Shown here: in pieces, positions 7,390 through 13,574 of the stretch
How positions within the stretch are numbered: the first letter of the stretch is position 1
Layout: each line of letters opens with the position of its first letter
Origin: Candidatus Puniceispirillum sp.
GTDB lineage: Bacteria; Pseudomonadota; Alphaproteobacteria; Puniceispirillales; Puniceispirillaceae
Reading direction: 5' to 3'
Assembly (NCBI GenBank): GCA_016780525.1
Contig: JADHLR010000030.1
Location: forward strand, 1-13,574
Length of the DNA: 13,574 nucleotides
The notes under the pieces: model-generated
The model's database searches: none
Told to the model about the DNA's origin: nothing
Seen by the model: only the letters and a program-made list of their open reading frames with translations
Position numbers and translations under genes: made by a program

Positions 7390-8250
7390 ATGACTGAATT
7401 TTTGAAAATGCACGGCCTTGGCAATGATTTTATTGTGCTTGATGCCCGCGATCCGGCAAACGCGGTGCCCGCGACGATCAGCGCGCAGGCCGCACAGCGT
7501 CTTGCTGACCGGCATTTTGGTATTGGGTGTGACCAGATTTTGGTGATTCGTCCGTCCAGCGAAGCTGATATATTTATGGAGATTCTGAACAGTGATGGCA
7601 GCCAGGCATCTGCTTGTGGCAATGGCACCCGCTGTGTGGCGGATTACATTATGCAGGGCAAGGCCGAAACCGTATCGATTGCAACAGCGGCCGGCATTTT
7701 ACGGGCGCGGCGTGATGCCAAAACCGGACATATTGCGGTTGATATGGGGCCGGCCCATCTTGGCTGGCAGGATGTGCCGCTGGCCACGGCGATGGATACA
7801 ATGGCCGTCGATCTGGGCCCGCCAGCGCCCGTCCCGGCTATCTGTCATTCTATCGGCAACCCGCATGCGGTGCTTTTTGTCGATGATGCCGAAGCGCTCG
7901 ATGTGGCGCATATTGGCCCGATTTTGGAACATCACCCGTTATTTCCTGACCGCGCCAATATTTCATTTGTGCATCAGCTTGGCGCCAACCGGTTTCGCAT
8001 GCGGGTATGGGAACGTGGCGGCGGTTTGACGCTGGCCTGTGGCAGCGGCGCCTCGGCAGTTGGTGTTGCCGCTTTCCGCGCCGGCTTGTCCGGGCGGGTA
8101 AACGAGATTGTAATGGATGGCGGCATGGTCGTTATCGACTGGCAGGATGATGGCACGCCATCGGGCCGGGTGGTGATGCAGGGGCCGGTCGCCTATGTCT
8201 GTCGCGGCAGGCTGGCAGATGAACTCAGTTTTGCTGTGAAGGCATCATAA
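7390..8250 (+). CDS. dapF: Diaminopimelate epimerase
   Basis: A cofactor-independent racemase that converts LL- to meso-diaminopimelate, the direct precursor of lysine and of the peptidoglycan cross-linking residue. The 286 residues are usual for the family. The N-terminus is the classic FLKMHGLGNDFIVLDARD. The two catalytic cysteines sit in matching motifs from the two pseudo-symmetric halves: C76 in ASACGNGTRC and C217 in TLACGSGASA. The substrate-binding motifs SIGNPHAV and WERGGG are also present, so the enzyme should be active. The ATG at 7390 sits six codons before the conserved KMHGLGND, as in other DapF proteins. The stop overlaps the mtaB start by one base (TAATG), suggesting translational coupling. 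A DapC-like aminotransferase gene, possibly of the same pathway, lies about 4 kb upstream on the same strand. Confidence 0.97.
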   Translation: MTEFLKMHGLGNDFIVLDARDPANAVPATISAQAAQRLADRHFGIGCDQILVIRPSSEADIFMEILNSDGSQASACGNGTRCVADYIMQGKAETVSIATAAGILRARRDAKTGHIAVDMGPAHLGWQDVPLATAMDTMAVDLGPPAPVPAICHSIGNPHAVLFVDDAEALDVAHIGPILEHHPLFPDRANISFVHQLGANRFRMRVWERGGGLTLACGSGASAVGVAAFRAGLSGRVNEIVMDGGMVVIDWQDDGTPSGRVVMQGPVAYVCRGRLADELSFAVKAS

Positions 8251-9527
8251 TGGCGCGGCGCAATCATCCAGAGGTTCAGACCTTCGGTTGCCGGCTGAAT
8301 ATCTGGGAGTCAGAAGTGATCCGTGAACAGGCTGGTGCCGCCGGGCTGCAGGATGCGATTATCGTCAACACCTGTGCGGTGACAGCCGAGGCCGAGCGGC
8401 AGGCACGTCAGGCCATTCGTAAAGCCCGCCGCACGCATCCGCATGCGCAAATTATCGTGACCGGCTGTGCCGCACAAATTGCCCCGGATAGCTGGGCGGC
8501 AATGCCCGAAGTCACCCATGTTCTGGGCAATCATGACAAGTTGCAACAACGCAGCTGGGCGCAATTGGCGGCTGGCGCGGCACCAGATTTGTTGGTGCAT
8601 GATATCATGGAGCTGCGCGAGACGGCATCGCATATGGTTGATCATTTCATTGGTCATACAAGGGCATTTTTGCAGGTGCAGCAGGGCTGTGATCATCGCT
8701 GCACATTTTGTGTCATTCCTTATGGGCGTGGCAATAACCGGTCATCACCGGCGGCAGATATTATTGCCGCGGCGCGGCAGTTGCTGGCGAATGGGTGCGA
8801 TGAAATTGTACTGAGCGGTGTCGATATCACGTCATGGGGCAGCGATATCGCCGGCCGGCCCCGTCTTGGCAATCTTGTTCGGCGGCTACTCAAAGAGCTG
8901 CCGGATTTGCAACGGCTGCGTCTGTCATCGCTGGATCCGGCCGAACCGGACGCGGAATTGATGGATGTGCTGGCGGATGACCCACGCTTGATGCCGCATC
9001 TTCATATTTCGGCGCAGCATGGCGATGATTTGATTTTGCGGCGGATGAAACGACGCCATCTGTGCCGCGATATCATACGATTTTGTGACGAGGCGCGCCG
9101 CCGCCGCCCGGATGTGGCATTTGGTGCGGATATTATTGCCGGATTCCCAACCGAAACCGAAGCCGCCCACAAACAGACCATGGCGATGGTCAAAGATGCG
9201 GGCATCAGCTATTTGCATGTGTTCCCCTATTCACCGCGACCATCGACCCCGGCTGCCGATATGCCGCAGCTTGATGGCGCCGTGATCAAGCAGCGGGCGG
9301 CAGATTTGCGCCAGCTTGGCAGCAGCCAGTTGCATCAGCATCTGGACAAGCTGGTCGGCAGCACGGACAGTTTACTTGTTGAGTCAGGCAATGTCGGGCA
9401 TGGCAAAAATTTTGCAAAAATCCGGCTTGACCAGCCCTTTGTGCCAGCATCGAGCATTGTCGAGGTCAAAATTTACCAGCGTGATCAGGATCTGCTGTTA
9501 GCGCGTGCTGTTGAGAACTGGGATTGA
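8250..9527 (+). CDS. mtaB: tRNA (N6-L-threonylcarbamoyladenosine(37)-C2)-methylthiotransferase MtaB
   Basis: A radical-SAM methylthiotransferase that turns t6A37 into ms2t6A37 in tRNAs reading ANN codons, which stabilises codon-anticodon pairing. The 425 residues show the three expected domains. The N-terminal UPF0004 domain holds the cysteines of the auxiliary Fe-S cluster (C14 in TFGCRLN, C42 in VNTCAVT, C73 in TGCAAQ). The radical-SAM core carries C147-x3-C151-x2-C154 in QGCDHRCTFC, followed by IPYGRG. A C-terminal TRAM-like segment runs from about 365. The RLSSLDPAE and GADIIAGFPTET motifs fit MtaB better than MiaB or RimO: MiaB would normally show a different spacing and a DTDIIVGFPGET-type motif. 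The gene starts inside the dapF stop codon (TAATG) and is followed 16 bp later by ftsY, a dapF-mtaB-ftsY order known in alphaproteobacteria. Confidence 0.95.
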   Translation: MARRNHPEVQTFGCRLNIWESEVIREQAGAAGLQDAIIVNTCAVTAEAERQARQAIRKARRTHPHAQIIVTGCAAQIAPDSWAAMPEVTHVLGNHDKLQQRSWAQLAAGAAPDLLVHDIMELRETASHMVDHFIGHTRAFLQVQQGCDHRCTFCVIPYGRGNNRSSPAADIIAAARQLLANGCDEIVLSGVDITSWGSDIAGRPRLGNLVRRLLKELPDLQRLRLSSLDPAEPDAELMDVLADDPRLMPHLHISAQHGDDLILRRMKRRHLCRDIIRFCDEARRRRPDVAFGADIIAGFPTETEAAHKQTMAMVKDAGISYLHVFPYSPRPSTPAADMPQLDGAVIKQRAADLRQLGSSQLHQHLDKLVGSTDSLLVESGNVGHGKNFAKIRLDQPFVPASSIVEVKIYQRDQDLLLARAVENWD

Positions 9528-9543
9528 GAACAGGGGCTGAGAT

Positions 9544-10497
9544 ATGAGTTGGCTGCAGAAACTGAAACAGGGGCTGAGCAAATCGAGCCAAAAAGTTTCC
9601 GACTCGCTGAAATCACTCAGCAGCGTATCGTCGTTGATTGGTGCTTCAAAGCTGGATGCGTCATCGCTTGAAGAGGTCGAGGATGCGCTGATCGGCGCCG
9701 ACCTTGGCACGGCATCGGCGGCGCGGCTGGCCGAGGCCATGCGCAAACATAAATTTGACGGGCCGGTGACGGCCAATAGTCTGGCGGTGGCGCTGGCCGA
9801 CGCCATTGCCGAGATTTTGCAGCCAGTTGCCGCACCGCTTTTGCCAGACCCGGCGCACCGGCCGCATGTTTTGCTTCTGGTCGGGGTCAATGGTTCGGGC
9901 AAAACCACCACCGCCGGCAAATTGGCGCAACAATGGCACCAACAGGGAAAAAAAGTCATGCTGGCCGCCGCCGATACGTTCCGTGCGGCGGCTATTGAAC
10001 AGCTGCAAATCTGGGGTGATCGCACCGGCACCGAGGTGATTGCCGGCGAGTCCGGCGGCGACGCTGCGGCACTTGCCTATACAGCCATGGAAAAGGCGCG
10101 AAAAGAACAGGTTGATATTCTGATTATTGATACCGCCGGGCGGCTGCAAAACCGCACCGAACTGATGGATGAGCTGGGCAAAATCGTGCGGGTGATCCGC
10201 AAATTGGATGATACTGCACCGCATGATTCGGTCATTGTTCTTGACGGCACTGTGGGTCAAAACGCGCTCAGTCAGGTCAAAGCCTTTCAACAGGCTGCTG
10301 ATGTTAGCGGGTTGATTGTGACCAAGCTTGACGGCTCGGCCAAAGGCGGCGTTGTGGTGGCGCTTGCCGAAGCGTTTGGCCTGCCGGTTCATGCTGTTGG
10401 GGTTGGTGAAGGGGCGGATGATTTACAGCCTTTTGACGCGCAAGAATTTGCCAATGCGCTGACTGGTGTCGCCGATAATGAGAACGCCGGTAATTAA
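9544..10497 (+). CDS. ftsY: Signal recognition particle receptor FtsY
   Basis: The membrane-associated SRP GTPase that docks Ffh-ribosome complexes at the translocon. The 317 residues form an NG core without the long acidic A domain of E. coli FtsY (about 500 residues). The N-terminus MSWLQKLKQGLSKSSQKVSD looks amphipathic and may supply membrane binding. The N domain spans about 20-95. G-domain motifs are GVNGSGKT (114-121), the DTFRAAA motif (144-150), DTAGR (196-200) and TKLDGSAKGG (260-269), and the DDLQPFDA closing motif is typical of FtsY and distinguishes it from Ffh and FlhF. The start is supported by AGGGG at 9532-9536, 7 nt before the ATG. It is the last gene of the dapF-mtaB-ftsY set and converges on the ElyC-like gene with a 2-bp gap. 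Confidence 0.97.
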   Translation: MSWLQKLKQGLSKSSQKVSDSLKSLSSVSSLIGASKLDASSLEEVEDALIGADLGTASAARLAEAMRKHKFDGPVTANSLAVALADAIAEILQPVAAPLLPDPAHRPHVLLLVGVNGSGKTTTAGKLAQQWHQQGKKVMLAAADTFRAAAIEQLQIWGDRTGTEVIAGESGGDAAALAYTAMEKARKEQVDILIIDTAGRLQNRTELMDELGKIVRVIRKLDDTAPHDSVIVLDGTVGQNALSQVKAFQQAADVSGLIVTKLDGSAKGGVVVALAEAFGLPVHAVGVGEGADDLQPFDAQEFANALTGVADNENAGN

Positions 10498-10499
10498 AA

Positions 10500-11291
10500 T
10501 TAAGACGGCAGTAACGCGCTGCTGCGGCCGCTCAGCCAATAGACCAACAGGCCGGCATATTCATGCAGCGCGATACGCATCAGGCTGACACCCCGGCTGA
10601 TATCCCAAAACTGGCTATAGCCAGTCTCTGGCGTCTGGTAATCAACCGGATAGCTTAAAATATTGTTCCAGCCGGCCGCGCGAAAACTGCCAATGGCGCG
10701 CGGCATATGCGATGCCGAAGTAATTAAAAGCCAGCGCGAGCCGGGTGTTGGCACAATTAATTCAAGACTGTTGCGGGCATTTTCGTAGGTATTGCGGCTT
10801 TCATCTTCAAACAGAATCTGGCTGCGATCAATCATCAAATAATCAAGCAACTGTGTGACAATCTCAGCCTCACTTGCACCTTTCGGCACCAAACGCCCGG
10901 AAAATCCGCTAAACACCAGCGGCTTATCAGGATATTTGTTATGCCAGTGCAGCGCGGCGGTAAATCGTTCCGCAGCAGACCCGAGAGTTGGCTGGTTGCG
11001 ATTTTCAGCGACAAAGCCATCGCCGGTAAAACCGCCTAAAACGATGATTCCGTCAATGTCCCGCCCGGCCAGATCAACCGGCTGGATGCGGTTTTCAAGA
11101 AAGCGTACCGGTTGGTTGGATAGCGGGATAACCCCATAAAGCAAGGGCAGCATGATGCCGACAGCCACCAGCATTTGGCTTAACCGCCGCGCTCGCCGCC
11201 ATTTTGCCAGCACTGCGCATAGCAGGCACAGATAGGGGATAATCAATGGTTCCAGCAAAAGCCCCAAGGTTTTTGATAAGATAAAAAACAT
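10500..11291 (-). CDS. ElyC/SanA/YdcF family (DUF218) membrane protein
   Basis: A 263-residue membrane-anchored DUF218 protein. Two hydrophobic segments at about 5-29 and 38-57 are split by a basic stretch (KWRRARR), so the DUF218 domain (about 78-240) probably faces the periplasm. Family motifs are IIVLGG (82-87), AERF (107-110), the ESRNTYENARNS segment (164-175), TSASHMPRA (191-199) and the closing HEYAGLLVYWLSGR (243-256), which resembles the C-terminus of E. coli ElyC. ElyC affects peptidoglycan assembly and undecaprenyl-phosphate use, but the biochemical activity of the family is not defined, so I leave out a symbol. The ATG at 11291 places the first membrane segment at the N-terminus; its ribosome-binding site is weak. 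Transcribed alone, it converges on ftsY and diverges from ffh. SanA and YdcF are less similar alternatives because they lack this two-helix start. Confidence 0.85.
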   Translation of the reverse strand: MFFILSKTLGLLLEPLIIPYLCLLCAVLAKWRRARRLSQMLVAVGIMLPLLYGVIPLSNQPVRFLENRIQPVDLAGRDIDGIIVLGGFTGDGFVAENRNQPTLGSAAERFTAALHWHNKYPDKPLVFSGFSGRLVPKGASEAEIVTQLLDYLMIDRSQILFEDESRNTYENARNSLELIVPTPGSRWLLITSASHMPRAIGSFRAAGWNNILSYPVDYQTPETGYSQFWDISRGVSLMRIALHEYAGLLVYWLSGRSSALLPS

Positions 11292-11482
11292 CGGTTATTC
11301 TTGACAATCCGCCGTAAAAAGCGCAAGAGCTGTTTCATAAATCAGGCCATTGCCAAACAATACGACCTTAACGGGTTCCACGCGTCCTTGAAGTTTTCGA
11401 GCACGGGTGCATGTTTGGTTTATTGTTTTGTAACATCGTAATGCGGTGGTGGCATGACTTGTTGTAACGCGGATTGGGTTTC
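11292..11482. promoter_or_regulatory. Divergent intergenic region between the elyC-like gene and ffh
   Basis: These 191 bp must carry the promoters of both flanking genes, since they diverge. A perfect -35 hexamer TTGACA lies at 11301-11306 on the + strand, but no -10 element sits 16-18 bp downstream, so I do not call a promoter from it. A second weak + strand pair is TTGGTT (11415-11420) with TAATGC 18 bp away (11439-11444). TTGTAAC occurs twice (11428-11434 and 11462-11468). A possible 18-codon ORF at 11411-11467 is described in the findings. I see no structured RNA or terminator. Confidence 0.35.
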
Positions 11483-13015
11483 ATGTTTGAGACATTAAAA
11501 GGCAAATTACAGACGGTATTTGACGGGCTTGCCAAGCGTGGTGCGTTGTCGGAAGCTGATGTTGACGCCGCGCTGCGCGAAGTCCGGCTGGCTTTGCTTG
11601 ATGCTGATGTTGCGTTGCCGGTTGTCAAAAGCTTTATTGAAAAGCTGCGCAATGAGGCCGTTGGTGTCGCCAGTTTGCGCGCTGTCCGCCCGGATCAGCA
11701 AGTGATTAAAATTGTGCATGATGCGCTGATCGAGATGCTTGGCGGTGATGCAGCACCGCTGAATATTGCGACGAATCCGCCTTCGGTGATTTTGATGGCA
11801 GGCCTGCAAGGTTCCGGCAAAACCACCACAGCGGGTAAATTGGCGCTGCGGCTGAAGAGCCGTGAACGCAAGAAAGTCATGGTGGCGTCACTTGATATGA
11901 CGCGCCCGGCAGCCCGCGAACAATTGCGGCTTTTGGGCGAACAGGCAGAGGTCGGCATCTTGCCCGAAGCCGAAGCCGAAACCCCGGCGCAAATTGCGAA
12001 ACGTGCGCTGCAGGTGGCCAAGCTGCAAGCCTATGATGTGTTGATTCTGGATACTGCCGGCCGGTTGAGCATTGATGAAGCGCTGATGGCAGAGCTGCGC
12101 GAAATTAAGAAAATTACCAATCCGCACGAAGTTTTGCTGGTTGCCGACGCGATGACCGGTCAGGACGCGGTCAATACAGCCGAAGCATTTCATCAGGCGA
12201 TTGGCGTAACCGGTATTGCGCTGACCCGCCTTGATGGTGATGCACGCGGGGGTGCCGCGCTGTCGATGCGGCATGTGACCGGCTGTCCGATCAAGCTTGC
12301 TGGTGTTGGCGAAAAACAGGACGCTTTAGAAGAATTTGACCCGGCCCGCCTTGCCGGTCGCATCCTTGATATGGGGGATGTGGTTGCGCTTGTCGAAAAA
12401 GCCTCGGAAGCGATCGAAGCCGAAGAAGCCGAGCGCATGGCTCGTCGTATGGCAAAAGGCCAGTTCGATATGAATGATTTTCTGACGCAAATCCGTCAGT
12501 TGCAAAAAATGGGTGGTCTTGGCGGTTTGATGGGTATGTTGCCGGGCATTGGCAAAATGCAAAAACAGATCGCCGCTGCCGGCATTGATGATTCGATGAT
12601 TAAACGGCAGGAAGCGATTATTCTGTCGATGACAAAAAAAGAGCGGGTGTCAGTCGGTTTGCTGAATGCGTCGCGCCGCAAGCGGATCGCTGCTGGTTCC
12701 GGCACCAGCGTTCAAGATGTCAATAAGCTGGTTAAACAATATCAGGACATGGCGCGGATGATGAAAAAGCTGGGCGGCAAGACTGGCGCGGCGGCGATGA
12801 AAGCCATGATGGGCGGCATGGGTGGCGGCATGGGCGGCGGTATGGGCGGTGCGCCCGGAGCTGGCATGCCGGATTTGAACGCCTTGTCGCGCGGGCTTGG
12901 TGCCGGCGGTGGATTAGGCCAGGGATTAGGTAAAGGATTGGGTGGTTTGTTGGGTGGTGGTGCACCGAACGGATTACCGGGGTTAGGTGGCAAGCCCACC
13001 GGCAAAAAAAAGTAA
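11483..13015 (+). CDS. ffh: Signal recognition particle protein Ffh
   Basis: The SRP GTPase that binds signal sequences on the ribosome and hands them to FtsY. N domain (about 1-90): MFETLKGKLQTVF and the ALREVRLALLDADVALPVVK segment. G domain: GLQGSGKT (107-114, K113), DMTRPAAREQL, DTAGR (190-194), TRLDGDARGG (248-257). Methionine-rich M domain (about 325-435): the flexible MGGLGGLMGMLPG finger loop and the SRRKRIAAGSG (397-407) motif that contacts SRP RNA. At 510 residues it is longer than E. coli Ffh (453) because of a Gly/Met/Leu-rich tail from about residue 442, ending GKPTGKKK. I chose the ATG at 11483, which gives the canonical N-terminus; a TTG three codons upstream is less likely. 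rpsP follows 41 bp later, the common ffh-rpsP order. Confidence 0.97.
   Translation: MFETLKGKLQTVFDGLAKRGALSEADVDAALREVRLALLDADVALPVVKSFIEKLRNEAVGVASLRAVRPDQQVIKIVHDALIEMLGGDAAPLNIATNPPSVILMAGLQGSGKTTTAGKLALRLKSRERKKVMVASLDMTRPAAREQLRLLGEQAEVGILPEAEAETPAQIAKRALQVAKLQAYDVLILDTAGRLSIDEALMAELREIKKITNPHEVLLVADAMTGQDAVNTAEAFHQAIGVTGIALTRLDGDARGGAALSMRHVTGCPIKLAGVGEKQDALEEFDPARLAGRILDMGDVVALVEKASEAIEAEEAERMARRMAKGQFDMNDFLTQIRQLQKMGGLGGLMGMLPGIGKMQKQIAAAGIDDSMIKRQEAIILSMTKKERVSVGLLNASRRKRIAAGSGTSVQDVNKLVKQYQDMARMMKKLGGKTGAAAMKAMMGGMGGGMGGGMGGAPGAGMPDLNALSRGLGAGGGLGQGLGKGLGGLLGGGAPNGLPGLGGKPTGKKK
12812..12847 (+). repeat. Three 12-bp repeats coding Gly-Gly-Met-Gly in ffh
   Basis: The unit GGCGGCATGGGT recurs three times in frame with third-position changes (12812-12823, 12824-12835, 12836-12847). 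It encodes the start of the Ffh Gly/Met-rich tail. Being in frame and a multiple of three, length change by slippage would not disrupt the gene. Confidence 0.6.
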
Positions 13016-13056
13016 ATTTTAGTAATGTGACGACTGCCAATGAGAGGATCTAAATC

Positions 13057-13574
13057 ATGGCTTTGAAAATCAGACTAGCACGTGGCGGCGCCAAAAAGCG
13101 CCCATTTTACAGAATCGTTGTCGCCGAAGCAGCAGCACCGCGCGATGGTCGCTATGTTGAACGTGTGGGCACCTACAACCCGATGGTGCCAAAAGACCAC
13201 GAACAGCGCCTGACATTGAATGGCGAGCGGATCAATTTCTGGATGAGCAAAGGCGCCCAGCCAACCGAACGCGTCCATAAAATGCTGGCATCAGCCGGTC
13301 TTATGGCAGCGCCGGTTTTGCGCGACCAGCCGAAGAAATCAGCACCTGGTAAAAAGCGCGCCGAGCGTGAGGCCGCCGCCGCCGAAGCCGCTGCTGAAAC
13401 CGCTGCCGCCGAAGCCGCTGCTGCCGAAGAAGCCGCCGCGGCCGCGGCTGCCGCTGAAGCGGCACCGGCTGAAGAAGCTGCTGCTGAAGAAGCTGCTGCT
13501 GAAGAGGCACCGGCTGAAGAGGCACCGGCTGAGGAAGCTGCTGCTGAAGAGGCACCGGCTGAAGAGGCAAAGGC
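13057..13574 (+). CDS. rpsP: Small ribosomal subunit protein bS16, 3' partial
   Basis: Ribosomal protein bS16 binds 16S rRNA and supports 30S assembly. The start MALKIRLARGGAKKRPFYRIV is the family signature, followed by APRDGRYVERVGTYNP, and the conserved core ends at about residue 82 (RVHKMLASAGL). The visible reading frame does not stop: it runs through RDQPKKSAPGKKRAERE into an Ala/Glu/Pro-rich tail and leaves the window after 172 full codons, against about 82-90 residues for a minimal bS16. Such acidic Ala-rich tails are known in some alphaproteobacterial bS16 proteins, but this one is long. GAGAGGA at 13042-13048, 8 nt before the ATG, is a strong ribosome-binding site. The gene follows ffh by 41 bp; by family order rimM, trmD and rplS would be expected next, outside the window. 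Confidence 0.96.
   Translation, partial: MALKIRLARGGAKKRPFYRIVVAEAAAPRDGRYVERVGTYNPMVPKDHEQRLTLNGERINFWMSKGAQPTERVHKMLASAGLMAAPVLRDQPKKSAPGKKRAEREAAAAEAAAETAAAEAAAAEEAAAAAAAAEAAPAEEAAAEEAAAEEAPAEEAPAEEAAAEEAPAEEAK
13456..13574 (+). repeat. 15-bp tandem repeats coding the bS16 tail (EEAPA/EEAAA pentapeptides)
   Basis: Seven full 15-bp units and a partial eighth run in frame to the window edge. Two subtypes alternate: GAAGAGGCACCGGCT (at 13501, 13516 and 13546, with a variant at 13456) and GAAGAAGCTGCTGCT (at 13471 and 13486, with a variant at 13531). Identical copies next to each other suggest recent slippage or recombination. The array may continue beyond the window. Confidence 0.85.

Noticed and set aside
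9661..10392. A 243-codon minus-strand frame opposite ftsY
   Set aside because: It lies fully antisense to a well-supported gene, has no family resemblance, and long antisense frames are common where codon bias suppresses stops.
10486..10508. Possible bidirectional terminator between ftsY and the elyC-like gene
   Set aside because: The GCCG/CGGC arms are only 4 bp and the AT-rich interior does not pair well, so the hairpin is too weak to call.
11301..11329. TTGACA as the -35 of an ffh promoter
   Set aside because: No acceptable -10 hexamer lies 15-19 bp downstream, and it is about 150 bp from the ffh start.
13301..13570. A minus-strand frame of Leu/Gln/Pro repeats opposite rpsP
   Set aside because: It is the reverse translation of the 15-bp repeat in the bS16 tail, not an independent gene.

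Overview
The window looks like a stretch of conserved housekeeping chromosome from an alphaproteobacterium with moderate GC. The gene order (aminotransferase-ftsK-lolA-xth, dapF-mtaB-ftsY, ffh-rpsP), a UbiH/COQ6-type ubiquinone hydroxylase, a compact FtsK, and long low-complexity C-terminal tails on Ffh and bS16 all fit that group. A marine SAR116/Rhodospirillales-like lineage is my best guess from overall style, but this is inference. I see no mobile element, CRISPR array, tRNA or rRNA, and no broken gene.

Layout. At the left edge is the 3' part of a DUF971 (GBBH-like N-terminal domain) gene on the + strand. It converges on a two-gene minus-strand unit, gmhB then a UbiH/COQ6-family monooxygenase; the two convergent stop codons share one TTAA. 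A 201-bp divergent intergenic region (2119-2319) separates gmhB from a long + strand run: a DapC-like PLP aminotransferase, ftsK, lolA, xth, then after 96 bp dapF, mtaB and ftsY. Junctions are tight: ftsK/lolA overlap as TGATG and dapF/mtaB as TAATG. An ElyC/SanA/YdcF-like membrane protein lies on the minus strand, ending 2 bp from the ftsY stop. A 191-bp divergent region follows, then ffh and the start of rpsP, which runs off the right edge.

Themes. Most genes serve the envelope, cell division or protein targeting. FtsK pumps chromosome termini at the septum, and LolA carries lipoproteins to the outer membrane. The DapC-like aminotransferase and DapF could act in meso-diaminopimelate synthesis, GmhB in LPS heptose synthesis, and the ElyC-like protein in envelope upkeep. 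FtsY and Ffh are the two SRP GTPases, and here only the elyC-like gene lies between them. MtaB and bS16 belong to translation, Xth to DNA repair, and the UbiH-like enzyme to respiratory quinone synthesis.

I did not find a convincing new system. The points most worth a second look are the pentapeptide-repeat tail of bS16 encoded by a 15-bp DNA repeat, the Gly/Met-rich tail of Ffh with a local switch in leucine codons, two adjacent palindromes in the gmhB leader, and a small ORF in the ffh leader.
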